A stretch of 64,000 nt of DNA. Origin: Conus ventricosus. Taxonomy: Eukaryota > Mollusca > Gastropoda > Neogastropoda > Conidae. Shown in pieces: positions 9,548 through 20,079 of this stretch (within the stretch, counting starts at the first letter, position 1; every line of letters begins with the position of its first letter). The stretch lies in the NCBI GenBank assembly GCA_018398815.1, contig CM031595.1, positions 139,466,679 to 139,530,678 of the forward strand. The letters run 5' to 3'. The translations under genes were made by a program, and so were the position numbers. The notes beneath the pieces are model-generated. The model worked only from the letters and a program-made list of their open reading frames with translations, did not search any database and was not told the origin of the DNA.

Positions 9548-11711
9548 GGCATTACTTTAAAAATTAAATGAATCAAATATAAATTTTTAGAACCCCAAAT
9601 GGAAGCAAAATTTTGTAAAGGCGTTTTAAACCATAACTAGCAGTAAGACTATAACAAGTCAGAGTCAAGAGAAAAAGCTGAACAAACAGCTAGCTGTTGA
9701 AATAAATCACGGTGTAAAATTGGTAAAAAAGTTGAAATCATGCTTTCTGAATCACAAAAAAAAAGTAAATAGATGAAAAAGGGGGAAAAAAGTAGGCTTC
9801 AGATCTCAAGGAAATACTATAATGAACAGAGACCATGTTTACAAGGGCAGAAAGGGAGTACCTTTCATTTGTGCACCACATGCAAGTCAACATTCTTCAA
9901 CTTATTCTCTATCAGTCATGGCTGCCATGCTGATGAGAGTGCATGAACATGCATACACTTGTCTGTGCCTTATCACATACGTTTGAATTTAGCCCGTTTT
10001 ACAGATTCTTGAAGTTTCAGGTTCTTCCCAACTTTCAAGTTTTGGTAAGAAGGCATGTCCATCTCTCTGAGGTTATCAGAAGACTGTATCTGTCCAACCG
10101 TGTATGCGCATACCAGCATGTGTTGTGTCCCTGCATGTGCGTGTGCACGGGTGTATAGTATGTATGCTACATGTACCGTATGCATGCATGCATGCGTGTG
10201 CGTGTGTGTGCGTGTGCGCGTGCATGTGCGTATGAGAGTGCGTGTGTGTGTGAGAGAGTGTGAAAGTGAGAGTGTGCACGAGTGTTTAAGTGTGCATGTG
10301 TGAGTGTGTACATGATGTAAAAACAAACACATGAAACATTTATGACTATTTTTCATCATTTTGGACTATATATCGCTAATCACTGGCCATGGGATGAAGC
10401 CATGGTCTTCTTGTCGATAGCATTGCTGTGGGACTGTTTATCACTGAAGACTGAAGCCAGGATGATTTTACCCACACACTCCCCCCCCCCTCCCCCGCAA
10501 CCCCTCCCTCCCCCGCAACCCCTCCCTCCCCCCCCCCACCCACCCCACCCCCAACTACCTTATCATTTGGATTTCACAAAATGACGCTTTAGATTCCCCT
10601 TACAAGATTTGCCTGTGGTTATACACTTTCCAGTATACGGTGCTTCTTATGACATTGTCAATACATTTAGTTTCCTTCTTTATTGCCGAGAAAACAAGCA
10701 GTACCTTTATCCAATTATGTGAACAAAAAATGTTTCTCGTATGTCAAATACCTCAATTTTTACGTTATTTGAACTTATACCCATGTCCTGCACATCTTGG
10801 CTTCTAACTTACGATTCTCAGCCGATTCTCACTCATAAGGATACCGATATTTATGATTCTTAGTCTGAGAAGACAGCATCTTGTAATGGCTTCATAACCT
10901 GTTCATGGAGACTATGGCATACCCCTTCAGCACAAACACCTCTCTCCAGGAAAAAAGAAATCCCAAATTTCCAACTAGTCTCATACTAACCACCTAAAAC
11001 TGAGCGCATGAGTGTGCATGTAGGCATGCGTGCCTGGGTGTGCGTGCGTGTGTGGGTCCATTTCTGAACACTTCTATTCAATGTACTATTCGAACATGCA
11101 CAAACAAAAATAACGGTTCAAATTTAACTATTTTCCTTTATTATACTCTCTGTTAATTCACCAGTAGCTCTGTCATATGCATAAGGAATCGCACCTGGGC
11201 AAGGGTTAACATAACATGGATCAACTCACCTGCTTCGACTTGTCCAGTGATTATTTTATACTGTACATTTCAATCAAGTCGTTTTTATTATTTACATTTC
11301 ACTATCACTAAAAGATGCCTTTTTTTGTTAGCTTTTTCAAATACAGGTCAGTGAGGATAAAAAATTTTAAAAAATTTTTAACTTGCGACTGCTGACGGTG
11401 TTTTAGTTTGTTGCGGTATAAAAAATATGTTTAAGAACATGACACTGGCAGCCGGAGAGAATTGTATTACAGTCTACTGAAAAAGGACAAAAGCCAGAGC
11501 CTAGAAGCATTTACCTTTCTTTCTGATCTTTATGATTCACATGGCAATATTCAATACTCCAGGATTTGACATTAATTAGGATCCATGTGCACTATCATTC
11601 TACACTCTTTGTCAAAGTTTATGATCTTCATGTACACATGTGTGTAACTCCTTACAAATTTGTGAACGTAATAGGAAATTTTCCTTCCAAGATTATGTTT
11701 AACATATTTAC
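9548..11711. other. Intronic sequence with simple repeats
   Basis: No supportable gene. A degenerate TGCA/GT-rich stretch lies at about 10128-10310 and a C-rich stretch (CCCTCCCTCCCCC type) at about 10481-10555. The open frames here are translations of those repeats. The sequence lies in the intron between the TNRC6 exons at 14584 and 5675. Confidence 0.5.
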
Positions 11712-12001
11712 TATTGGCTCACTAATGCAATAAGCAACAGCGGTTTGCTATCCCTGCCTGGTACATAAAGTCCATACGGACAAGAACCCGAAAGGGGCTT
11801 CATGTCTAGCGCATGCTCAGATCATTCTTCTTTTAGAGGTAACTGATATCCTGACAGAAATCCTACGAGAACCAGGAAGGTGGGGAGGACAGGAGGGACT
11901 TAGCGCAGTCAGAGCATACTACATTACCGAGATACACTTGGGGGTTTTCCGTAAGACCGCGGACTAGGTTACGGCCCTTAGTCAGCACGTGTAAACTCAG
12001 C

Positions 12002-12122
12002 TCCAACATAGCGACGCGCAAGAAGCAAGGAGGCGAAGCCTGCAGCGCTATCGGTTGTTCAAACGCTCGCAACAAAATCGATTGTGAAGGGCTGGCATTT
12101 TTTTCGTTTTCCAAAGGATGAA
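12002..12122 (+). pseudogene. THAP zinc-finger first exon, broken
   Basis: The plus strand encodes KKQGGEACSAIGCSNARNK and, after a frame change, FFRFPKDEERH. The C-x4-C pair, the NxR-type segment and the FxRFPKD motif are hallmarks of a THAP domain N-terminus. Two defects are visible. The position expected for the initiator reads ATAGCG instead of ATGGCG (12011), and a seven-T run at about 12098-12104 puts the FPKD motif one frame away from the cysteines. The distal C-x2-H part would be in a later exon that I did not find. THAP fingers occur in P-element-like transposases and in host regulators; I cannot choose between them. Confidence 0.55.
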
Positions 12123-12486
12123 GAAAGGCATGTACAAACTTTATTGCATTTTATTAATTATTGGCAGAGTAAACCACGTAAGCAATACCGTATACGGTGT
12201 GGGACTATGCATCTGGTGCAACTTGAGTCTAGTCTAGATCAAGTTTATAGTATGACTATGAAGCCACATGGGCAGATTTTTAACAGTTTTTATATATATA
12301 TGTAAGGAAAGAGCAATGCGCATACCTTGTTTCTTCTAGAAATCATTAAGCCTACTGGCTTATTTACAGTCCCGTTAGCTAAACAACTAGGCAGCGGGGA
12401 AAACCAGACCACGCATACCGTGCCCTCACATGGCCAGTGATGTTTATGTTGATAATGACAGTGCCGACACACGTGTTTCATCACCG

Positions 12487-12611
12487 AATCTCTCTCTGTC
12501 TCTCTCTCTGTCTCTCTCTCTTCTCTGTCTCTCTCTCTCTCTCTCTGCGTGCAGTTGCATGGCTTGTGTGTGTACAACCTTGAGTTAATCTGACAATAAA
12601 TTGGTTTCAGT

Positions 12612-12700
<89 letters not shown>
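12487..12700. repeat. (CT)n tract and (GT)n(GA)n compound microsatellite
   Basis: A CT-rich tract at 12487-12549 is followed by a compound array at about 12615-12700: GT units switching without interruption to about 25 GA units. The array at 41502-41612 has the same arrangement. Confidence 0.9.
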
Positions 12701-12704
<4 letters not shown>

Positions 12705-13167
12705 CCATTACTAACCCCCCTCCACCCCCAGCATACTCGTGTGTAAACCTACATGTATCAATGACCGTTTCATGTCTAGGCCTATCTCGTCGCAATGTCT
12801 ATTTTGAGGTTGATGTGTGTATTTGAAATTGTGTGCTTCTTCTTTGCTCGTATTTTAAAGAAGACATTTTTTGCAAATTTTTGCAGACTGTTTGGAAAAT
12901 GCAACCAGTTTTGTTTTAATCCATCTTGTATTGATGGCAGAACTTTTTTCTATGTTTTGTGGGATGAGACGGACTGCATTACCCCCTCCCACCCCCCACC
13001 TCCACCCCTTTCATTATGCCATTGTTGGACGTTGTTATAAACTGACACAACACAATTAAAGTTTGATTTGGAGACAAATAAATGGTCTTTTTTTTTAATT
13101 TAGAACAAGCCACAAACTCTCTCTCTCTCTCTCCCCACCCCACCTTCACCCATCTTACCACAGTCAT

Positions 13168-13206
<39 letters not shown>
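13168..13206. repeat. (CA)n microsatellite
   Basis: About 19 CA units followed by degenerate CA/ATGCA sequence to about 13280. Confidence 0.9.
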
Positions 13207-13210
<4 letters not shown>

Positions 13211-14583
13211 TAAAAATACATGCGTATGCATGCACACATGCAGTGCACACACGCACCTACATGCACACGCACACAAACACAAGGAGGGCCAAAAAATGTG
13301 TAGAGGCATTTGAATCTGTCGTCACAAACTGCTGAAGCAGTTCAAGGTAAAGTTATGACAACAAATGCGGCCCGACGGGCGTCGTTTTCATCACGGCAAC
13401 GTTTTCACATAGCAGCCGCGAGCCTGCAGCCCGCGCCGACTAAGGGAGATAATCGACTGAACGGACTTGTAGGCTGTAAGAGGCAGTGTCGTATCTCGGT
13501 AATGTAGTATGCTCTGGCGCAGTGCCTCGTCCTACCCTTTAACCCCCAAAGAAGGGGAACCTGCATCTGTGACTCTGTCATGGCAACCGAGATGTGTGCA
13601 GCAGAACCTCAGCTGAGCTGTACACAGGATGCAGGAACGGGATCGACAGAACCACAGCTGAGAATAAGAGTGGGGTGATGACGGGCTTGCCGTTGCCTCA
13701 ACAGAACCGCAGCCGAGTCTATCACCATGAGAATGTGAGGGGGGTGAGCATGGGCTTGCCCTCACCTCAACAGAATGGCAGCTGAGTTGAGGAGACCCCA
13801 GGAAAGAAAAAGAACAAGAAAGGAGAGAGAGAAATGAAGACAGAGGGCTTCCGTACACTAGAAAAAGCGCCTGCAAGTTGGAGAGATCAATAGACATCTT
13901 CCGAACCCTGGATTTGCCACTCAAACGCTTCACGTACGTTTCTCCCTTAAGCGAAATCATACACAAGAAGAACAAAATCAGCAGCAACAAACAATCGATT
14001 GCAAGAAAGAAAAAAAAAAATACTTAGCTCGGAGTGCACAAGGTTTGCAGGGAATATGGCTGCCGAGAAAAGAATGATTTGAGCATGCGCAAGGCCCCTT
14101 CCAGGTTCTTGTCCTAAGGACTGTATTTGTGTACGAGGCAGGGATAGCAAACCGCCATCGCTTATTGCATTAGTGAACCACGGTATAGTATGTGTAATTA
14201 AAAACTTTTTTGCCCCCTTTTCCTTTCATATAGGTAGCAGTTGTTTTTTTTAACGGAAGAAAAAAATATATACAAGAAAGAATAAACGAGAGAGAGATAA
14301 CAATATACAAGAAAGAATAAACAGTGGGCTAGAGGATTAAAAATAAAAACGATTACTGCCATTCAAATGCATGTATGTAAAAGTATGCTCCTTTGAAGTC
14401 GGAGTGTGGGTGCCCATGTGGCAGGGTAATCAAAAACAGTCACATGTAATGTTCTCATCCATAGCTGATGCATATGTACTATAGTGTTCAAGTACTTTGG
14501 CTGTTAGGATTATCCCTGGAGTCTTTTAGCCATGGTACGACAACAACAACAAAGTATGCTTGCTAGAATGTTAGAAGCCTCAC

Positions 14584-16574
14584 CTGTTCCTGCACATTTT
14601 CAAGCCAGATACTGGTTCCATCATCCGCTTTCTGGCCACTGGTGACAGGTTCACCCCAACCACTATTGCCACTCGAGCGTCCCATTCCAGCTCTGTTCCA
14701 AGGTTCTTCGGTCTTGGGGTAGGGGGATCCAGCTCCTGGATTCCAGCCTTGAGATTTAGGATTTGGGTCATTCCAATACAGCGAAGGGTCACTGCCATTC
14801 CCTGATCCACTGTTGCTTGTAATATTCATATTGTTCATTCCTGCCATCATCATGCTCATATTGTTTGCAGCTCCTCCCATGCCCATGTTTCCTGGCATTC
14901 CACTACCATTGCCCATGCTCATGTTACCCCCGTTGCCAGGCATAGGCATATTCATATTGCCTACCATGCCATTGCCACTTCCAATGCCCATGCTGCTGCC
15001 TCCCATTCTCATGGCAGGATTTCCCATACCAAGATTACTGTTTCCCATTCCCATGTTGCCACTCCCCATGGACATATTACTGCTTCCCATATTCATGCTT
15101 CCACTTCCCATTCCCATATTATTGCCTGGGTTCATTCCACTGCCACCTCCTCCCATGCTGGCAGGCCCTATTCCACTACTGGAGACAATGCGTCGTGAAT
15201 TGGCTGACTGAAGGGCAGGGTCCTCCCAAGTTCCAACATCTGTGTCCTGCCCATTCCAAGCCATATTGTGCTCTGGCGGTGGTTCATTCCAAGAACCAGT
15301 TTCAGTGGCACCTCCCCACAATTTGTTGGATGACTGTTGCTGACTTTCTCCACCCCAGGTGCTAATGGTCTTTTCTGGTGTGGGATTATTCACATTCATA
15401 ACAGGGTTGCTAGTTCTACCTCCGCCCCAGTCACCAACACTCATGTTGGGTTTGGGGGGCATATTCCAAGAATTCGGTATTTTTTCTGCAAAAACACCTC
15501 CTCCACCAGCTGCCCCACCACCCCATGCCCCTGGGTTGGCACGTGATGTTTCCCAGATATCCGTACCTTTATCATTCCACATTGTTGAAGGTGTCATCTC
15601 ACTGGTGTCTACAGATGTCTTTCGACTACTTTTAGGTGCAATTGATTCAATATCCCATGCAGTATCCTGACGAATAGGGCGGGTTCCCCAACCTTCATTA
15701 CTATTAATGGCTCGGTGGATTTCTTCTTCTTTCGCAGACATCACTCCCTCTTTAAAACCACCAACAATAGGCTTTTTCTCTGTGGGTGCAGCCCGAGCAA
15801 AAGAAAGGTCACCAGGATTACCACCACCAACTGGCTGGCTGTCAACACTGCTATTCCACCCCGTTTTCATTTTCCAACCAACACCTGGTGGGGGCGCGGT
15901 CTTGTCAATGGCAAGGTTGGCCAATCCTGCAGCTATGTCCATTTTGCCAGACTCGGTCAATGTTCCTGCTTTAGTGTTGATTCCTTCTTTGTTTATGCTG
16001 CTGCTACCAATAGATGGCGACGAGGTACTGGCATCAGACACTTGAGAAAAATCACGCATCCCGAAGGATTTGTTTTGCCAAGGCATGGTGCTGGTCCCTA
16101 AAGTTCCCATCCCTTGATTGTTGGAACAGCCACTAAGAAGAACTGATGTATTGCCTGATGCATTGTTTGCTTGAGACTGGGTAAGACTTCCAGGCAATGA
16201 GGCACCATTTTGACTTGTAGGAGATAAGCCCCAGCTACCAGCTGAAGCTGATCCATTACTGCTCAGACTATCAGCCATACTGCTGGCCCCAATTTGTGTT
16301 TTATGTCCTTGATTATCAGGAGCCACTGAAGATCCCCATGTGGAGTTGTTAGCTGAAGATGTAGAGCTTAAGCCACTCCAAAGACTGGAGTCTAGTCCAA
16401 CAGCAGAAGAGCTGGGCCCCCACGAAACTGATGCCATCTTACTCGAACTTTGTGTTTTGTCCCGATTACTGGAGTTGGCAGCACCTGAACTGGCAATTAC
16501 ACTCCCTGATTTGGAAGCACCACCGAGCTCTGAAGTATTCTCTGCTTTCTGCAAGCTGGACTGCAAAACATTAC
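14584..16574 (-). CDS. TNRC6: TNRC6/GW182 large GW-repeat exon (about 663 codons)
   Basis: Core of a GW182 protein, which bridges Argonaute and the CCR4-NOT/PABP machinery in P-bodies for miRNA silencing. The acceptor is TTTCAATTTCAG above 16574 and the donor is GTGAGG below 14584. The exon begins with two bases that complete a split Cys codon from the exon at 25112-25246. It is Ser/Asn/Gly-rich with many W-containing motifs: VSWGPS, STWGSS, GSWGLS, GDWGGG, KLWGGA, SGWGEP. The segment NEGWGTRPIRQDTAWDIES matches the conserved GWGxxPIxQxTxWD Argonaute-binding motif of animal TNRC6 proteins. DDGTSIW near the end matches the DDGTSAW motif. Residues about 455-600 form a Met/Gly/Asn-rich low-complexity block. 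The UBA-like, PAM2 and RRM regions are absent and must be encoded downstream. Confidence 0.93.
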
Positions 16575-16631
16575 CTGAAATTGAAAGGTTGCCAATTACA
16601 ATGTGTTTTGCTTTTCAAAAACATTCCCTAC

Positions 16632-16790
16632 GAATTACTTTGAAGCGACCACAGATCATACCAAACATTACCATATCAATAACATCAAGGAATTACTTTG
16701 AAGCGACCACAGATGATACCTAACATTACTGTATCAATCACATCAATACCACAGATCATGCTGAACATTATATCAATCAATCAATACCAC
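16632..16790. repeat. Imperfect 58-bp tandem repeat, about 2.5 copies
   Basis: GAATTACTTTGAAGCGACCA occurs at 16632 and 16690, each followed by CAGAT-ATACC and ACATTAC. A partial third copy follows at about 16747. It starts about 60 bases upstream of the TNRC6 acceptor at 16574. Confidence 0.8.
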
Positions 16791-17260
16791 TGTTGTGGAC
16801 TGGTCCTCATATAATATCAGGGATGAGAACAGATTTTTAAAAAGCAGAGGAGATTTTCTGTTCGGGGTCTGGGGGCAGCATTTTTTTAATATATAAAGAA
16901 AAATCCACATTTAAAACCATCAAAATATGTTTCTAGCCTTCAATTCAAACCTCAAATTCTGAGGGTTTTTTTTGTTTTTTTTTGTTTGTTTTTGTTTTTT
17001 TTGTCAAACATGCAAATGGATTTAATACAGGGCTCTCTGCGTTTGTGGCTGGTCGATTTACGTAAGAAATGGGTTTTTCCGAAAATTACCTGCCCTTGGC
17101 CCCGGTTCTATTATTAGTAACTAGACGTCTAGGTTTTGTTTCACAACATAAAGTCAAATGACGAATGTTTCAGCTAACTGAGATAGTTTGACCATTGCAA
17201 ATGAATGATAAAATATAACAAAGAAGAGAGCAAAATCACCAACAGCTTACTTTCCAAAGT

Positions 17261-17653
17261 TTAATTGTTCTTCAATGCAGCGACACGCTGCCTGTGAACC
17301 AGGCGTTTCATGTGGTCAGCAATCGTAATGAAGCCACGACTTCCGAAGCTGATTTTCTTGTTGCAAGCTAGACATAACGCCTGCTCGTCACTGCTTTTGC
17401 ATATGCTATCTCTAACTCTACTCCCACACACACCTCTTCCTCGAGCCAGTTTTCTTTCCAACGGTTGGGATTTTTTTTTTTTTTTTTTTTTTTGCGATTT
17501 CGTTCGACGCCATGAATCACAGATGACACTCGGTCGATCGGCGCTGTAAGCGGATGTGCAGTGGTTGGCCGAGTCAACCGAATAAAAACCAGCCCATTTG
17601 GGTATAAGCCTAGAGTAATCTCGCCGGAGGCGTCTCGCCGAGATTGGGAGCAA
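17261..17653 (-). pseudogene. BED-like zinc-finger exon, frameshifted
   Basis: The C-terminal part of this minus-strand frame contains a C-x2-C...H-x5-H finger: ALCLACNKKISFGSRG, then ITIADHMKRLVHRQR. The upstream WLEEEVCVGVELEIAYAK segment lies in a different frame, so at least one frameshift separates them. It resembles the WLD...CxxC...H...H layout of the transposon exons at 9052 and 51262 but is much diverged. Flanking termini were not found, although CAGGGATGAGAAC at about 16819 could be a left end. Confidence 0.4.
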
Positions 17654-18480
17654 AGAAAATCGCGATAGCTTTTTTTTTTCCCCGGCGGAGATTTTTTCAA
17701 ACGGCGGACTTTTTCCACATACTTTTCTTCCCCTTTGGTACTCGTTTTTCCTACCTCTGCAAGTCAGGATATTTTGTAGGAAATACTTGGATCTGAGGAG
17801 AGTTCTCTAGCCTGAGTTTACACTCTGAGCAATGAACAATGCAGCTTGCAGACCCATGACCATGCCCTTGCTCAACAATTGAACAGACAAGAACTTGGAA
17901 GGCACACTTCAAATTCTAAATATTTGAACTTTAGTCAGATTTACTCCATTGCCAACAAGTCTCTTGTGCACAATATGAAGACTTTTCAAAGACTTGGTCT
18001 CTGAGGCAAGGTATCTAAGACTGAAAGAATAGAGCATTAAAAAAAACTTGGAAGGCAAAACAAAGAATATGAATGCACCATACTACTGGTAGTAAACAGT
18101 TTTCAAATGGTGCAGAAAAAATGCTTATCGATCAGCCAATATCCGATTTAAAGAAATAATTTAATTACCCTTCAGAGGCTGCAGCTATAAAATGAGAAAC
18201 TTTTTGAAAGTACGCTCCATCATTTTCTTAACTCAATGTTTTAAGTTCCATTAGCTAATGACCACTGGTTTTACCCACTGAAGAACAGAACCACTGACTT
18301 TACTCACACACATTTGCGGATCGACTGAATATACTTCCAAGAAAGAACTAGCAAACTGCTTTATACTAGGCTTTTTTTTTTTTTAAGAACAGAAGTTGAA
18401 TTTCTTAATTTTTTCTTAATTTTCAAATGTTTTAATTATCCCAATCATGTAAAGTCTTGACAGATACAGCTCAAGCTTAA

Positions 18481-19157
18481 CCCTCTTGACAGCGGAGCGC
18501 CCGCTAGCGCCCAACCGGAAATCACACAGCCAAAACGCTGAGCGCCTGCCAGCGCCCGGTAAAACACGTGGCAACAATGGGCGCCGCCATATTTCTCGTA
18601 GAAAAGGAAGTCTCGCGAGAACGTGACTTCCTTCTTCCTGTGGCCATTTACTTCCGTTTGCAAAAAACCGCGAGTCGATACGTGCCGTAGTTCTCGAGTT
18701 ACGAATTTTTAAAGTTTTGTGGTCGAAATGCTGTTTTTCGCCATCGCTAACATTGATTTCTGCTGTTCTATAACGAGATCTAGTGATGAAGATACTGTGA
18801 TTTGTAGGATTTTAGGGCATAACACTTAGTGAAAGTGCTGGGTAATGAAGCTTAGAGTGACCTAGATTTCGATTGGGATGATGTTCCAGGTATGATTCGG
18901 AAAAGTTCTGAAGAAGATTCCCCCCCCCCCCCCCCCCCCCCCCGAGTAAATGGCTCAAATGTGATATTCTTCAAACTTATGATGTAGCAACATATATATT
19001 CGTAGGACTTTTAAAAATTATTTTCATTTGACTATTTCCTTTCCTCTCTTTTAAATTAATTTTTTAATTGGGTAACCATGTTCAAATTACGGAGTTACTT
19101 ACCTTGCCGACGGTTTTTCGGCGTAACTAAGCTAAGGTAAGTACATGCAAAAGAGGG
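18481..19157. mobile_element. Short TTAA element (piggyBac-type MITE)
   Basis: Bounded by TTAA|CCCTCTTGACAGCGG at 18477 and by GCAAAAGAGGG|TTAA ending at 19161. The shared terminal repeat is CCCTCTT. It is 677 bp long with no transposase. The GC-rich left part includes repeated GCGCCCG-type motifs. The termini agree with those of the larger element at 38603-40360 (CCCTCTTGCATTCG), so it is probably a non-autonomous relative. It contains a poly-C run at about 18921-18942. Confidence 0.7.
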
Positions 19158-19422
19158 TTAAGCCTCAGTCGGCAAAGGTCAAGTCAATCCTGAAGTTTCA
19201 TTTTCAAATTTGCCACTGAATTTTTACTCTAAAATTGTGTCTTTGTTCAGGTGATGCAAAAAAGCTATTGATTTTTTTCTAGAACCTTTTAGATGGTCAA
19301 TGGAATTTCAAAACAATGAAATTTATACACATTTATGGATCACCAGAATCAAATCTAGACGTGTACATGGTTAACTATTTCTATTATTTTTTATGAAAAT
19401 AAACTGTTAAAAATGGCCATCA

Positions 19423-20057
19423 CAGGCCTGCCTACCCCGATTTCCAGATTTCAGGGGCAGAATTATCAAATTTCAGGGACACAGACTGAATGTCAGGGAC
19501 GCATATAGCAACACAGAAAATGACATGTTTGCTGCTGTAGTGCCATAACTAGTTATTATTCATATATGTAAGAAACTTTCATGAAAGAATACTTTTCAGT
19601 ATATTTTTCATTGAAGCTAGTCGCACGTTTAGCTTTCTTCGATGCTTCGCGGTTTTTTTTCTTCTTCACCACCGAAACTTTGCTGTCGCTTGGACGCCAT
19701 CTTTGATTTTTTTGAAAGGGGGGGTTGAACTGTGTTGCGCATGCGCACAGCGCACCTCTACTATGAAGACAGTCGAAGCGAAGCGTGCCGAAGTGTTCAA
19801 ATGCTGGTGCCCTCGGTGGCCCAAACTCGATCACATAACCAAGGCTTTCGGGCCGCAAGGGTGGTAGCCTTCCCGAAAATCGCCGCATCAGATTGTATGG
19901 AGTTTCTATGTACAGGTGCTCGATTTTTTTTTTTTTTTTTAAACTTAGATTTTTTTTCCGGGACGCAGCTTAAACTCGAGGGACATGCGGGATTTATTGC
20001 CTTTTTTTTTTTTTTTGCGGGACAATCCCGCGAATTCCGGGACGGTAGGCAGGCCTG
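19423..20057. mobile_element. CCTGCCTACC-family transposon, copy 1
   Basis: The left end is CAGGCCTGCCTACCCCGATT and the right end, reverse complemented, is CAGGCCTGCCTACCGTCCCG. The 14-bp inverted repeat is perfect. The element is 635 bp. Relatives are at 23359-24196 and 48886-50099. I found no exact target duplication. It contains a zinc-finger-type N-terminal exon remnant on the minus strand. Confidence 0.75.
19556..19711 (-). pseudogene. N-terminal exon remnant of CCTGCCTACC element
   Basis: The minus-strand frame contains SKVSVVKKKKNREASKK, then TSFNEKYTEKYSFMKVS. The ATGGCGTCCAAGCGACAG start at about 19699 is in another frame, so a frameshift lies between. The KYxxxYxFMK stretch sits where the sister elements have KYxxxWPCL before their finger. 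The finger itself is not present. Confidence 0.4.
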
Positions 20058-20079
20058 CCCCTCACCATGGTCCTTTACT

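Larger units (their letters stand above)
11712..14168. repeat. Inverted duplication, 2.4 kb apart, with promoter-like arms
   Basis: The left arm (11712-11838), including CACTAATGCAATAAGC, GGTTTGCTATCCCTGCCT and GCGCATGCTCA, recurs inverted at 14063-14168. A second matching block, AGAGCATACTACATTACCGA with flanking bases at about 11903-11935, recurs inverted at 13492-13522. The right arm carries about 475 extra bases between the blocks, including imperfect 68-bp tandem units at about 13643-13790. The left arm leads directly into a THAP exon, and the right arm leads to a sequence without one. Confidence 0.7.

Noticed and set aside
14813..15211. Plus-strand frame rich in Met, Pro and Leu opposite TNRC6
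   Set aside because: It is the antisense shadow of the Met/Gly-rich part of the TNRC6 exon. It has no start context or splice signals of its own.
16819..17780. Transposon around the zinc-finger exon at 17261, with CAGGGATGAGAAC as left end
   Set aside because: I could not find a matching right end or target duplication, so only the exon is listed.
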